This document shows, in pieces, positions 24,652 through 33,523 of a stretch of 64,000 nucleotides of DNA. Position numbers and translations under genes: made by a program. The stretch is from Stigmatella ashevillena (GTDB lineage: Bacteria > Myxococcota > Myxococcia > Myxococcales > Myxococcaceae): positions 6,442,425 to 6,506,424 of the forward strand of contig NZ_JAQNDM010000002.1 in the NCBI RefSeq assembly GCF_028368975.1. Direction: 5' to 3'. Below the pieces are notes generated by a model. That model was given only the letters and a program-made list of their open reading frames with translations, did no database searches and was not told the DNA's origin. Numbering within the stretch: position 1 is the stretch's first letter; each line of letters starts with the position of its first letter.

Positions 24652-25445
24652 AAACCCCTCACCGCACCCCGGACTGGCTGCTGGAGCGCATCGCCCTGGG
24701 AGAGCTGCCCCCGGACGAGCTGGCCGCCGCGCGCGCTCGGCTGGCGCAGGAACCCGATGGCGCGGCCCGGTTGGCCGCGCTCGAAGAGGACAACCGGCTC
24801 ACCTTGGAGCAGCGCCCCCCCGCCCTTGTGGCGCGCGAGGTGGAGGCCCGGGCCGCCCGTTCCGAGCGCCTGGATCCCCTGCGGGAGAAGGCGCATCCCT
24901 GGCGCCCTCTGATGCCGGCCCTGGCCTTCGTGCCGGTGCTGGCCGTGGTCTTCCTGATGGTGCGTCCCGGCCCACGGCCGCCCGACGCCGAGCCCATCGC
25001 CGAGGTGACACGCACCAAGGGCCTGACGCCCCAACTCGGCCTTCACCGCCTGGGTGCGGCCGGTCCGGAGCCTCTCGCCGATGGCGCCCGCGCCGCCGTC
25101 CATGACGTGGTGCAGGTCTCTTATGTGGCGGCGGGCAACCGCTATGGCGCCATCCTCTCCCTGGATGGACGGGGCGCCGTCACCCTCCATGCCCCCGAGG
25201 ACGGCCTGAACGCATGGGCGCTCGCGCCTTCCGGGACCCATGCGCTGTCGCGGGCCTACGAACTCGATGACGCGCCCGCCTTCGAGCGGTTCATCTTCGT
25301 CGCCTCGGACAGCCCGTTCCCCCTGGAGGGGATCCTCGTCAGCGCCCGGGAACTCGCCGCGTCGAACGAGGCCCGCACCGCGCCGCTCCCGCTCCCCGCC
25401 GGTTTCCGTCAGGTCTCCTTTACTCTGGAAAAGAACTCACCATGA
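24648..25445 (+). CDS. Single-pass membrane protein, candidate anti-sigma factor with DUF4384-like domain
   Basis: 265 residues. The N-terminal cytoplasmic helices (TPDWLLERIALGELPPDELAA...RLAALEEDN) resemble the sigma-binding part of anti-sigma factors, though without the zinc HxxxCxxC motif. One transmembrane helix follows (LMPALAFVPVLAVVFLMV, about 84-101). The outside domain (about 120-260), with VVQVSYVAAGNRYGAILSLD...LPS...ERFIFVASDSPFPL, looks like the DUF4384 type often found with caspases. Overlapping ATGA/TGA junctions with the genes on both sides show a tightly coupled operon. The anti-sigma role is inferred from position and topology. Confidence 0.8.
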   Translation: MKTPHRTPDWLLERIALGELPPDELAAARARLAQEPDGAARLAALEEDNRLTLEQRPPALVAREVEARAARSERLDPLREKAHPWRPLMPALAFVPVLAVVFLMVRPGPRPPDAEPIAEVTRTKGLTPQLGLHRLGAAGPEPLADGARAAVHDVVQVSYVAAGNRYGAILSLDGRGAVTLHAPEDGLNAWALAPSGTHALSRAYELDDAPAFERFIFVASDSPFPLEGILVSARELAASNEARTAPLPLPAGFRQVSFTLEKNSP

Positions 25446-27751
25446 TCCGCGTTCTCCTGTTGTTGGCAGTGCTGGCGGCGCCCATGGCTCATGGAGAGGC
25501 GCCCTCCCGGGTGCGCCGCCTGGCGCTGCTGGTGGGCGTCAACGATGGGGGGCCTGGGCGCGCGCGCCTGCGCTATGCCGCCTCGGATGCCCAGTCCTTC
25601 GCCCGGGTGCTGGGAGAGCTGGGCGGCGTCACTCCCGCGGACCGGGTGATGTTGTTGGAGACGGGGCGCGACGGGCTGCTGGAGGGGTTCACCCGCTTGA
25701 AAGCCCTGGCCGAGTCCGCCCGGGCCTCGGGGGCGCACCGGGTGGAAGTGCTCCTGTATTACTCGGGGCACTCGGATGACGAGGGGCTGCTGCTCCAGGG
25801 CGAGCGCATGGACTATGGCGAGCTGCGCCGCGCGCTGGGGACGCTGCCCGCGGACGTGCGCATCGCGGTGCTGGATTCGTGTGCCTCGGGGGCCTTCGCG
25901 CGCCGCAAGGGCGGCTCCCCCCGGCCGGCCTTCCTGGTGGACTCGGGCGTCCAAGTGAAGGGTCAGGCCATCCTCACCTCGTCCAGCGAGGACGAGGCCT
26001 CCCAGGAGTCGGATCGGTTGGGGGGCTCTTTCTTCACCCACCACCTCGTCTCCGGGCTGCGAGGGGCGGCGGATGTGACGCGGGATGGGCGGGTGACGCT
26101 CAACGAGGCCTACCAGTTCGCCTTCAACGAGACGCTGGCGCGCACCGAGCGCACCCAGGGCGGTGCCCAGCACCCGGCCTATGACATCGAGATGGCGGGC
26201 ACGGGCGACTTGGTGATGACCGACCTGCGCGCCACGTCGGCGGGGCTGATCCTGACGGAGGCGCTGGAGGGACGCCTCTACGTGCGCGACGAGTCGGGCG
26301 CGCTGGTGGTGGAGTTGATGAAGACGGCGGGCCGGCCCGCGGAGCTGGGGCTGGCCCCCGGCCGCTACCGGGTGCGGCGTGAGCTGGGAGGGGGCATGTC
26401 CGAGGCCACCCTCGTGCTCACAGAGGGCAAGAGCACGCCGCTGGCGGCGGCCCACTTCAGCTCGGTGCTGAGCGAGGCCACGGTGTCACGCGGAGGCCCT
26501 GTGGGGGCCGAGGCCGAAGTCACCAGCACCGGGCTGGCGCGCAGGCGCGTGCCATTCAACGCCAGCCTTGTTCCCGGGGTGAGCTTCAACGCGCTGGTGG
26601 CGGGCGAGGCGCCGGTGGAGAACGCCTTTGCGCTGGGGGTGGTCAACGACGGCACGGCCCTGCATGGCGCGGCCCTGGGGCTGGGGGCCAATGTGTATGG
26701 CGAAGAGGTGAGGGGGTTCTCGGCGGCGGTGGGCATGAACATGGCGGGCGGCAAGACGCGGGGCGTCCAGGCCTCCGTGGGCCTCAACATTTCGGGCGAG
26801 GCATTGAACGGAATGCAGGCGGCGGTGGGAGGGAACTGGGCGGGGGGGAGCGTGGAGGTGGGGCAGCTCGCTGCCGGGGTGAACGTGGCGATGGGGAGCG
26901 TCTCCGGGGTGCAGGGATCCGCGGGGGTGAACGTGGCCGCGGGAGACTTCCGGGGAGCGCAGGCCACGGCCGGGGTGAACGTGACGCGGGGGGCCTTCCG
27001 GGGCCTCCAGTTGGCGTCGGGGATCAACATGACGCAGAAGGGCTTCCACGGTGCTCAGGTCGCGACGGGGGTGAACTGGGCCGGGGGCGCTCTGTCCGGT
27101 GTGCAGGTGAGCTCGGGCTTCAACCGCGCGCAGGGTGTCTCGGGCTTGCAGGTGGGGCTGCTCAACGTGGGCGGCGATGTGACGGGCGCTCAGGTGGGGC
27201 TCGTCAACATCGGCGGGGTGGTGAAGGGCAGCCAGGTGGGGTTGCTCAACGTGGCCAAGGAGGTCCACGGTGTGCCGCTGGGGCTGCTCTCCATCGTGAA
27301 GGAGGGCCAGCGCCACGTGGAGTTCTGGTCGAGCGACATCCAGCTCACCAACGTGGGGGTGAAGCTCGGCAGCAAGTACGTCTACTCCACGCTGGTGGCG
27401 GGCATCGGGCCGGATGACCGGTTCCAGCGCTTCAGCCTGGGGCTGGGGGTGGGGGTGCACCTTCCCCTGACGTCGCGCTTCTGGGTGGATGTGGACACGG
27501 TGGCCAGCGGCGTCCACAGCCGGGAGGAACCCTTCGAGGGAGAGACCCTTCTGACGCAGGCGCGGGTGATGGCCGGCTTCCAGATCTTCTCGCACTTCGC
27601 CGTGTTCGCCGGGCCCACGTACAACGCCTACTTCGCGTTCTCGCCGGAGGGCCCGCAGTCCATCACCACGATGAAGGTGTCCAAGCACAAACTGGGGAGC
27701 GATGGCACGGTGCAGCATTGGCCGGGCTTGCAGCTCGGCCTGCGCATCTGA
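25442..27751 (+). CDS. Secreted caspase-like (C14) protease with surface repeats
   Basis: 769 residues with signal peptide MIRVLLLLAVLAAPMAHG. The caspase-like domain (about 25-260) has LALLVGVNDG and the catalytic dyad His110 (LLYYSGHSDDEG) and Cys147 (VLDSCASGAF). A beta-rich middle follows (about 270-370). From about 380, short repeats of the form GVNVAAGDFRGAQATAG recur roughly a dozen times, like LA_2272-type surface repeats, and the C-terminal 150 residues resemble an outer-membrane barrel (GVHLPLTSRFWVDVD). The protease would thus be outside the inner membrane. Bacterial caspase homologues act in regulated proteolysis and cell death. Expression probably follows the ECF sigma factor with which it is translationally coupled. 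Confidence 0.87.
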   Translation: MIRVLLLLAVLAAPMAHGEAPSRVRRLALLVGVNDGGPGRARLRYAASDAQSFARVLGELGGVTPADRVMLLETGRDGLLEGFTRLKALAESARASGAHRVEVLLYYSGHSDDEGLLLQGERMDYGELRRALGTLPADVRIAVLDSCASGAFARRKGGSPRPAFLVDSGVQVKGQAILTSSSEDEASQESDRLGGSFFTHHLVSGLRGAADVTRDGRVTLNEAYQFAFNETLARTERTQGGAQHPAYDIEMAGTGDLVMTDLRATSAGLILTEALEGRLYVRDESGALVVELMKTAGRPAELGLAPGRYRVRRELGGGMSEATLVLTEGKSTPLAAAHFSSVLSEATVSRGGPVGAEAEVTSTGLARRRVPFNASLVPGVSFNALVAGEAPVENAFALGVVNDGTALHGAALGLGANVYGEEVRGFSAAVGMNMAGGKTRGVQASVGLNISGEALNGMQAAVGGNWAGGSVEVGQLAAGVNVAMGSVSGVQGSAGVNVAAGDFRGAQATAGVNVTRGAFRGLQLASGINMTQKGFHGAQVATGVNWAGGALSGVQVSSGFNRAQGVSGLQVGLLNVGGDVTGAQVGLVNIGGVVKGSQVGLLNVAKEVHGVPLGLLSIVKEGQRHVEFWSSDIQLTNVGVKLGSKYVYSTLVAGIGPDDRFQRFSLGLGVGVHLPLTSRFWVDVDTVASGVHSREEPFEGETLLTQARVMAGFQIFSHFAVFAGPTYNAYFAFSPEGPQSITTMKVSKHKLGSDGTVQHWPGLQLGLRI

Positions 27752-27774
27752 GGCGGGTTACTCGAACACCCGCC
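27752..27774. terminator. Bidirectional hairpin terminator
   Basis: GGCGGGT (27752-27758) and ACCCGCC (27768-27774) form a 7-bp GC stem with a 9-nt loop. It starts one base after the caspase-gene stop and overlaps the last codons of the convergent lipoprotein gene. Confidence 0.6.
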
Positions 27775-28198
27775 GCACGTTCAGCACCGAGGCATCTCCG
27801 CCCGGCCCGGCGTTCTTGAGCCGGGAGATGACGGCCTCCACCTTCAGGCCGCTCTTGCTGCCCGCCGCCGACATCAAATCGTCCTTCTTCTCCTGGGTGG
27901 CGACCACCGCCGAGAAGTCCACCTCGTGGATCTGGATCCCCTCCTTGTCGGACTTGCCCGCGGGCACCGCCAGGAACGAGGGGCACGGGGGCGCGAAGCA
28001 GCGGATGCCACTGTCCCGCACGAGGTAGGTCTGCGGCTTGTCCTGCGCGGTGCCAGCGGAATCCTCCGAGGCGCTCTCGGACGGGGCGGAAGACTTCGGA
28101 GAAGGGGTCATCGGGGAGGACTCGGGTGAGGCTGAGCGAGCGCACCCGGTCACCAGGCCGAGGCACAGCGCGGACAGCAGCAGGGGAGAGGTGCTCAA
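27758..28198 (-). CDS. Small lipoprotein of unknown function
   Basis: About 146 residues. TTG 28198 is chosen because AAGGG lies seven bases upstream; TTG 28204 is equally in frame. The lipoprotein signal is LSALCLGLVTGC (good lipobox VTGC). A Ser/Pro-rich linker leads to a folded part with RDSGIRCFAPPCPSFLAVP, two Cys that could pair, then EVDFSAVV and a final SVLNVRRVFE strand. I do not recognise the family with confidence. It is convergent with the caspase gene and divergent from dnaN, so it is probably a single-gene unit. Confidence 0.72.
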   Translation of the reverse strand: MSTSPLLLSALCLGLVTGCARSASPESSPMTPSPKSSAPSESASEDSAGTAQDKPQTYLVRDSGIRCFAPPCPSFLAVPAGKSDKEGIQIHEVDFSAVVATQEKKDDLMSAAGSKSGLKVEAVISRLKNAGPGGDASVLNVRRVFE

Positions 28199-28468
28199 GG
28201 TCAAGCCCTTGGAAAGGGGGCTTTCAGTCTCGGTCCTCTCCCGCCCCGAGGCCAGGGGGGCGAAGGTCCTCCCTCCGTGCACACAACACTGCACACCAGT
28301 GCACATCGCGGCTCACCTGCTGGGAAAGGCGGCTGGGCGGTGACCTGTCGGGTTGGAATTCCAGTCTGAGCGGACGGTCCGAGCCCAGAGGCGGCGGGCG
28401 TCCCCGATGCTCCCCGAGGCCACGCTGGTTCGTTGACGCTCCCCTTTCGCCGGGCTACACCCGCCCGG

Positions 28469-29575
28469 ATGGAATTCCGCATCGCCGCCGATGAGCTGAA
28501 GAAAGCCCTCTACCGTGCCCAGGGCATCGTGGAGCGCAAGACGACGATGCCCATCCTCGCCAACGTGCTCGTGAATGCCACCAAGAGCGGCGTCACCGTC
28601 ACCGCGTTCGATTTGGACATCGGCATCGTCTCCGAGCACCCCGCCGAGGTCTCCAAGCCGGGCGCCGTCACGTTGAACGCCAAGTACATCTTCGACATCG
28701 TCCAGAACCTTCCGGACGCGCAGGTGACGCTCAAGAAGCTGGCCAACAACTACGTGGACATCGCCAGCGGCTCGGCGCACTTCAAGATCGTCGGCATGGC
28801 CGCCGAGGAGTACCCCAAGCTGCCCAAGGAGGAGAACGCGCCCCTGGTGCAGGTCTCCGGCAACACGCTGCTGGAGATGATCAAGAAGACGCAGTTCGCC
28901 ATCTCCTCGGACGAGACGCGCTACATCCTCAACGGCGTCTATTTCGAGCCCCAGTCCGGCGGCAAGGTGCGCATGGTGGCCACGGATGGGCACCGGCTGG
29001 CGCTCATCGAGCGGGAGCTGAACGGGGACTTCAAGCTCAAGAGCGGGGTCATCATCCCGCGCAAGGGCCTGATGGAGCTCAAGCGCCTGTTGGACGAGGC
29101 GCCCGATGCGGAGTGCCACCTGGGCTTCGCGGAGAACTCGGCGCTCTTCAAGAAGCCGGGCCTCACCATGGTGATGCGCCTGATCGACGGCCAGTTCCCC
29201 GAGTACCAGCGCGTCATCCCCAAGGAGGGCGAGAAGGTGGTGCTGGTCTCCAAGGTGCGCTTCCTGGAGGGGCTCAAGCGCATTGCCCTGTTGTCGGCGG
29301 ACAAGAGCTACGCGGTGCGCATTGGGCTGGAGCAGAACAAGCTGCTCATCACCTCCAACAACCCGGACTTGGGCGAGGCGCGCGATGCGCTGGAGATCGC
29401 CTACCGGGGCGGGGACATCACCATCGGCTTCAACGCGCGCTACCTCATCGACGTGCTCACGGTGACCGAGACGGACGAGGTCTCCTTCGAGCTGGGGGAT
29501 GAGCACAGCCCTGGAGTGCTCCACGCGCCGGGAGACCGCAGCTTCACCGCTGTCGTCATGCCCATGCGCGTTTGA
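28469..29575 (+). CDS. dnaN: DNA polymerase III beta subunit (sliding clamp)
   Basis: 368 residues, normal length. Three repeated clamp domains begin MEFRIAADELKKALYRAQGIVERKTTMPIL; others include YIFDIVQNLPDAQVTLKK, ATDGHRLALIE, GQFPEYQRVIP and the C-terminal VVMPMRV, which forms the peptide-binding pocket edge. The ring tethers the replicative polymerase to DNA and docks mismatch-repair and other clamp-binding proteins. In many bacteria dnaA, dnaN and recF are adjacent; here recF lies about 5 kb further on the same strand, and dnaA is not in the window. No ribosome site of note precedes the ATG. Confidence 0.97.
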   Translation: MEFRIAADELKKALYRAQGIVERKTTMPILANVLVNATKSGVTVTAFDLDIGIVSEHPAEVSKPGAVTLNAKYIFDIVQNLPDAQVTLKKLANNYVDIASGSAHFKIVGMAAEEYPKLPKEENAPLVQVSGNTLLEMIKKTQFAISSDETRYILNGVYFEPQSGGKVRMVATDGHRLALIERELNGDFKLKSGVIIPRKGLMELKRLLDEAPDAECHLGFAENSALFKKPGLTMVMRLIDGQFPEYQRVIPKEGEKVVLVSKVRFLEGLKRIALLSADKSYAVRIGLEQNKLLITSNNPDLGEARDALEIAYRGGDITIGFNARYLIDVLTVTETDEVSFELGDEHSPGVLHAPGDRSFTAVVMPMRV

Positions 29576-29586
29576 GCCTGCGGCCG

Positions 29587-30044
29587 CTAAACCTCCTCGA
29601 ATCGCGTCCCCGTGGCGCCCAAGTGCTCCAAAGCATCCTTGATCTCCTCGGAGACGATCAGGGGGCCCACCCATCCTTCGCAGCGAAACACCCTGGCTCC
29701 GCTCACCCGTGCCTTGTCGATGCGCATGTCACGCACGGAGGCGTACTGGTCAGCCATCTCCGGGAGGCCGCTTTCGTGGGGCCAGAGCCGGATCCGCGAC
29801 GCTGTCTCGTCGATACAGCGAATGAGACGGGTTGCCACGAGGACAAGGTACTGATCGGGTTGATCCTCCACGTCCACGGGGAGGAGTTGCACATCCTCAG
29901 GCGCCCGCTCCGCGAGCATGGATGCGATCCGGACATGGAGTACCCGTGATCCAGCTTTCGGCCCTGATGGTCCCTGGGCATCGCCAGGTGCCAGCGGTGC
30001 GGGACATTCACATCATCGGCGAGTTCGAAGAAACGGGTGGCCAT
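29587..30044 (-). pseudogene. Decayed imm11-family immunity gene
   Basis: The first segment (30044 to about 29940) encodes MATRFFELADDVNVPHRW...DHQGRKLDHGYSM, the usual start of myxobacterial imm11 (DUF1629) proteins. The second (about 29935-29587), in another frame, encodes their C-terminal two thirds: MLAERAPEDVQLLPVDV, DQYLVLVATRLIRCID, and the end SEEIKDALEHLGATGTRFEEV. The middle of the protein, roughly 40-50 residues, is missing and the frame shifts at the junction, so no intact product is possible unless the sequence has an error. No toxin gene stands next to it. It sits between dnaN and the kinase gene and is likely a remnant of an accessory insertion. Confidence 0.75.
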
Positions 30045-30076
30045 CCCCTCTCACCTGATCTTCAAGGCTGATCGGA

Positions 30077-31846
30077 TTACGGCCAGTAATCAACAGCCAG
30101 GACACTCCACTCCCGTGGAAGGCGGGCCTGACCCGGCTTGGATCCTGGGTTCTTGATCGTGAGCCCACTCAGGTCGCCGAGTACAAAGCAGATAGGAATG
30201 CGGCGCCCATCCGGCAACAGGGCTTCGGTGTAGCGGCCATAGACGGCCTCCTCCCTGTATTTGAGAAGTCCCTCCGTCCAAAGCTGTCCGTAAAGAAGGG
30301 TGCCGTCGGGCAGGGGGCCTGTCCTTGCGTACTTCACCACCCGGCTGATGATTTTCCCCTCATGATAGATGCCCTCCTGCGTATTCTTACCGGGCTGATT
30401 GATATCAATGATGACGCGGTAGTCTGTCTTACGGAGGTTCATTTCCACCATGCTCTGGACAGCCTCCTGGGGACAGTCCTCTGGGAGGGGGCGCACTTGG
30501 GCCGCTGGGCAACCGACGCTGAAGGTGACGCACAGCCAGGCGGCCACAGCCTTGAGGGAGCGAGAGTTGTTGAGGGTGGACACGAGCGAGCTTCCTTTCT
30601 CGGATTCGGCGTTCGAAGCCGGGGTGGGACTGAGCGACATCCGCCACGCGGCGAAGAACGAGAGGCTTAGGAGGACCACCCCTACCCCAGCAGCCATCTT
30701 CCAGCGCCGTTTTTTGCGTCGAGCGTGAGCGTCATCCAGGGATTGAAGCTGTACTTCGAACTCCTGAGCAGCGGTGTAGATCTTCTCCAGCGCCTGTCTG
30801 TCGGAGAGCGCTTCGGCCTCCTCCTGCCGCGCTTTTTGGGCTCTGCGCTCGGACTCTTGCTGCAGAACCTTCCGCTTCTCCACTTCCTCCTGGGTGAGGG
30901 GCGCCGGCCCGCTCTCTGGAAGCGCCAGCGGCACCTTCCAGGCCGAGTTCTTCCGCTCCTTGGCGGCATCCCAGAGCGCTTGATGAAGGGCCGCAGCGGT
31001 CTCATATCGATCCTCCGGCCGCTTCTCCAGCAACCGCATGACAATGCGGCTCAGCGGCTCGGGAACATCCGGGTTGATATAGTGCGGAGGGCGGGGGACG
31101 AGCGTCTCGATGGCAACCAGGAGTTCGGCAGCAGGGAGCTTCTTGGGGTCGAAGGGGTGGTGCTCCGTGAGCGCTTCGAACATGAGCACCCCCAACTGGT
31201 ACAGGTCGCCCGCGACGCCCGCGTCGAAGTGCTCGCCCTCCTCCTCGGCACTGCGCCGCAGGAAGGTGACGCACTCAGGCGGCAGCGCATGGGCCATGCT
31301 GGGCGGCAGCTTCTCCGTGAGGGTGGAAGAGCCCGGCAGCCACACGCTGCCCAAGTCGATGAAGAAGGGTTTGTTGTCCCCCTTGCGGATGACGATATTG
31401 GCGCCGGTGAGGTCGCGGTGCAGAAGCTTGCGCCGGTGCAGTTCCACCACCGCGAGCACCACCGCCAGGAAGATGTCCACGAGTTGCGCCGCGGTAGGAC
31501 GTGTGCGCGCACGCCAATCGTTGAAGTTTTCGCCCTCGACGTACTCGGTGACGAAGTAGAGGTAGCCGGTACTGGGGTGGGGCCAGCGGCCCAGCGCGTA
31601 CAGGCGGAGCAGGTTGGGGTGGCTGGTATTGGCCATGAGGGTGGCGGCTTCGTGGGCCGCACGTCCCTCTACTTCCTTGTCCTCCGAGGCCGGGCGCAAC
31701 GCCATCTTCAGGGAGAACAGCGCCCCCTCGCTTTCAACCTTGAAGGTGCGGCCAAAGCCACCGCTCCCCAGCGTTTCCAGAATGCGCCAAGAGCCCACGC
31801 ATTGTCCTGGCTGGAGGTGATCCGGATGAAGAGCATCGGCCGTCAT
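30077..31846 (-). CDS. Membrane serine/threonine protein kinase with fused secreted C-terminal domain
   Basis: 589 residues. A Hanks-type kinase domain (about 15-290) has LGSGGFGRTF, LHRDLTGANIVI, and DLG in place of DFG, so probably active. A helical, charged juxtamembrane region is followed by one transmembrane helix (WKMAAGVGVVLLSLSFFAAW, about 388-407). After it comes a second hydrophobic stretch ending SVGC and a C-terminal domain (PLPDGTLLYGQLWTEG, YTEALLPDGRRIPICFVLGD) that looks like a periplasmic protein in its own right. It follows the DUF2381 gene by 15 bp. Both genes are lower in GC than the neighbours dnaN and recF. Substrate is unknown. Confidence 0.9.
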   Translation of the reverse strand: MTADALHPDHLQPGQCVGSWRILETLGSGGFGRTFKVESEGALFSLKMALRPASEDKEVEGRAAHEAATLMANTSHPNLLRLYALGRWPHPSTGYLYFVTEYVEGENFNDWRARTRPTAAQLVDIFLAVVLAVVELHRRKLLHRDLTGANIVIRKGDNKPFFIDLGSVWLPGSSTLTEKLPPSMAHALPPECVTFLRRSAEEEGEHFDAGVAGDLYQLGVLMFEALTEHHPFDPKKLPAAELLVAIETLVPRPPHYINPDVPEPLSRIVMRLLEKRPEDRYETAAALHQALWDAAKERKNSAWKVPLALPESGPAPLTQEEVEKRKVLQQESERRAQKARQEEAEALSDRQALEKIYTAAQEFEVQLQSLDDAHARRKKRRWKMAAGVGVVLLSLSFFAAWRMSLSPTPASNAESEKGSSLVSTLNNSRSLKAVAAWLCVTFSVGCPAAQVRPLPEDCPQEAVQSMVEMNLRKTDYRVIIDINQPGKNTQEGIYHEGKIISRVVKYARTGPLPDGTLLYGQLWTEGLLKYREEAVYGRYTEALLPDGRRIPICFVLGDLSGLTIKNPGSKPGQARLPREWSVLAVDYWP

Positions 31847-31861
31847 GGACGCTGGGGTGTC

Positions 31862-32743
31862 CTACTTCGTCGATAGGTTGAAGGAAAGGCGCCGCTGGCC
31901 GCTGGCGTCCACGAGTTCCACGGCAAAGACTTTGCCGACCTCCCACTTGGGTGCCACCACTTCCACCACCAGTAACCCCTCTTCCCCCGGAGCCAGTTGC
32001 ACAGGCTTCATCTGCGCAGAAAGCACCTTCGCCGAAGCGCCTTGAGGCCCAGTGAAGCGGGCCTGTCCCAGTGTCCATACAAGCTTCGCATGTAGATTCC
32101 GCAATCCGATGGCCACCAAGGTGGAGAACGTTCCTTCGTAGCCGATGCTTTCAGTGATCTCCATGCCGCTGGCCTCTGCCGTCTCTAGCGAGACGGTCAG
32201 CACCACGGGCGTTGTGGTTTTCGTGAGCCACTTGGAGAGGACGAGGCTCGCGGGGCCACTGCCTGCGGACCGGGCCTTGAGTTCCTCCAACTCCGCCTCC
32301 TTCTGCGTGAGGGCCGCCAGCAGCGCCTCGGGGGTGTTTGCCCGCCGATCCACCTCCAACTTGCCGTCCATCACGTCCGCCTTGGAGAGGACGGCGAGGA
32401 TGGCCTTGGTGGGCAGGGCCTTGTCTCTGAAGCCGACTTGCAAGATGAGCCGTTCGCCCGGGCCGAGGTCCGTGAAGGGCTCCAGGGTGAGGAGGCGGTC
32501 GCCAACGTCCACCCATTTGAAGCGTGTCCGGTCCACCACCAGGCTGGCCCGGTCCAGGGGGCCATTGAAGGCCACCGTGGTGAGGTTGCCCGTGGCCACG
32601 TACAGTTCAGGCACGGGTTCGGAGTCAGTGGTGGGCAGCGAAGCGCGCCGGTCCTGGCGTTGGCGGACGGGCGCCTGAGCAGCAGCGGTACCTGCCACCA
32701 ACAAGCACAGGGTGAGGGGTAGCCAGGGCGTGGGTAGGACCAA
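31862..32743 (-). CDS. DUF2381 (TIGR02268) family exported protein
   Basis: 293 residues from TTG 32743, with GGAGG about ten bases upstream. Signal peptide: LPTPWLPLTLCLLVAGTAAAQ. The protein is beta-rich, with PELYVATGNLTTVAFNGPLD early, a short coiled region EALLAALTQKEAELEELKARS and a conserved C-terminal RRLSFNLSTK. It belongs to the Myxococcus paralogous family TIGR02268, members of which are usually encoded beside a Ser/Thr kinase, as here. No enzymatic role is known. It is first in a two-gene operon with the kinase and could be its extracytoplasmic ligand or partner, which is inference. Confidence 0.85.
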   Translation of the reverse strand: MVLPTPWLPLTLCLLVAGTAAAQAPVRQRQDRRASLPTTDSEPVPELYVATGNLTTVAFNGPLDRASLVVDRTRFKWVDVGDRLLTLEPFTDLGPGERLILQVGFRDKALPTKAILAVLSKADVMDGKLEVDRRANTPEALLAALTQKEAELEELKARSAGSGPASLVLSKWLTKTTTPVVLTVSLETAEASGMEITESIGYEGTFSTLVAIGLRNLHAKLVWTLGQARFTGPQGASAKVLSAQMKPVQLAPGEEGLLVVEVVAPKWEVGKVFAVELVDASGQRRLSFNLSTK

Positions 32744-32858
32744 AGGAATAGAACCTCCGAGGTCATCACCCTATCAGGGAATCCCGCTCGCGAAGCGTCT
32801 CCCAAGGACTCGCTTTGTGCGACCCGTGGCGCCCGTTTCTTACACCCAAGCCACGCTA

Positions 32859-33386
32859 TTAGGGGGATTGCGCCCTTGTCTTCGCCGTGGGCCTTTTCAC
32901 CTTCCGGCCCTTCTCCCAGGACTCCTCAGAGGTGAGCACGCCCCGTGCGTAGGTGCGTGAGGGCCCGTGCCGTTTGCCGCCCTGGAAGAAGGTCTCCGAC
33001 AGGAGCTGTCCCTTGGCGTCGTACTCCACCGAGCGGCCCTCCAGCTTGTTGTCCGCGAAGTCCTCTTCCGACCAGGAGCCATCGGAGTTCAGGGCGACAT
33101 GGCGGCCCTGCTTCTTGCCCTCCTTGAAGTCCCCCCAGCTCTGACCCTCTCCGTCCGCGCACGTCACCGAGGGACCGTGCCGGACCACTCTGCCTTTGCG
33201 CTGGAGCCGGCACTCCAACGTCCCGGAGGGATCCGCGGGGCCTCCCGAGGCGGTGGCTCCCCCGGGACACTCCAGTTTCCAGGAGGCGCAGATGGCATCC
33301 GCCTGGCGCTTGTCCATGGCCAACGCGGGCGAGACCGCCAGCAGCGTGGCGGTCAGGGTGGTCAAGGTGCGCGGGAACAACTTCAT
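32859..33386 (-). CDS. Exported MORN-repeat-like protein
   Basis: 175 residues with signal peptide MKLFPRTLTTLTATLLAVSPALA. Three to four MORN-like beta repeats follow: WGDFKEGKKQGRHVAL, EEDFADNKLEGRSVEYD, FFQGGKRHGPSRTYARG. Two Cys in CASWKLECPGG and one in LECRLQ may form a disulfide. MORN-type proteins bind lipids or partners, and the YwqK family is often annotated with toxin-antitoxin modules, but no partner is visible. The gene ends 115 bp before the DUF2381 start on the same strand and might be co-transcribed. Function is unknown. Confidence 0.8.
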   Translation of the reverse strand: MKLFPRTLTTLTATLLAVSPALAMDKRQADAICASWKLECPGGATASGGPADPSGTLECRLQRKGRVVRHGPSVTCADGEGQSWGDFKEGKKQGRHVALNSDGSWSEEDFADNKLEGRSVEYDAKGQLLSETFFQGGKRHGPSRTYARGVLTSEESWEKGRKVKRPTAKTRAQSP

Positions 33387-33523
33387 GGGGGGCCTCGAGT
33401 GCGGACGGTCAACATCGCTGGACCCGTGGGCCCGTGCCAAGGGGACTTCTATCGGTCATCCCCCCTGTCCTCAGGAACGGATGGCCTGCGACCCGTCCGG
33501 CCTATCCTTATAGTGGAGAGATC

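Noticed and set aside
26700-27300. GVN-type repeats in the caspase gene as a DNA repeat element
   Set aside because: The similarity is at protein level with varied codons, so it reflects a repeated protein fold, not recent DNA duplication.
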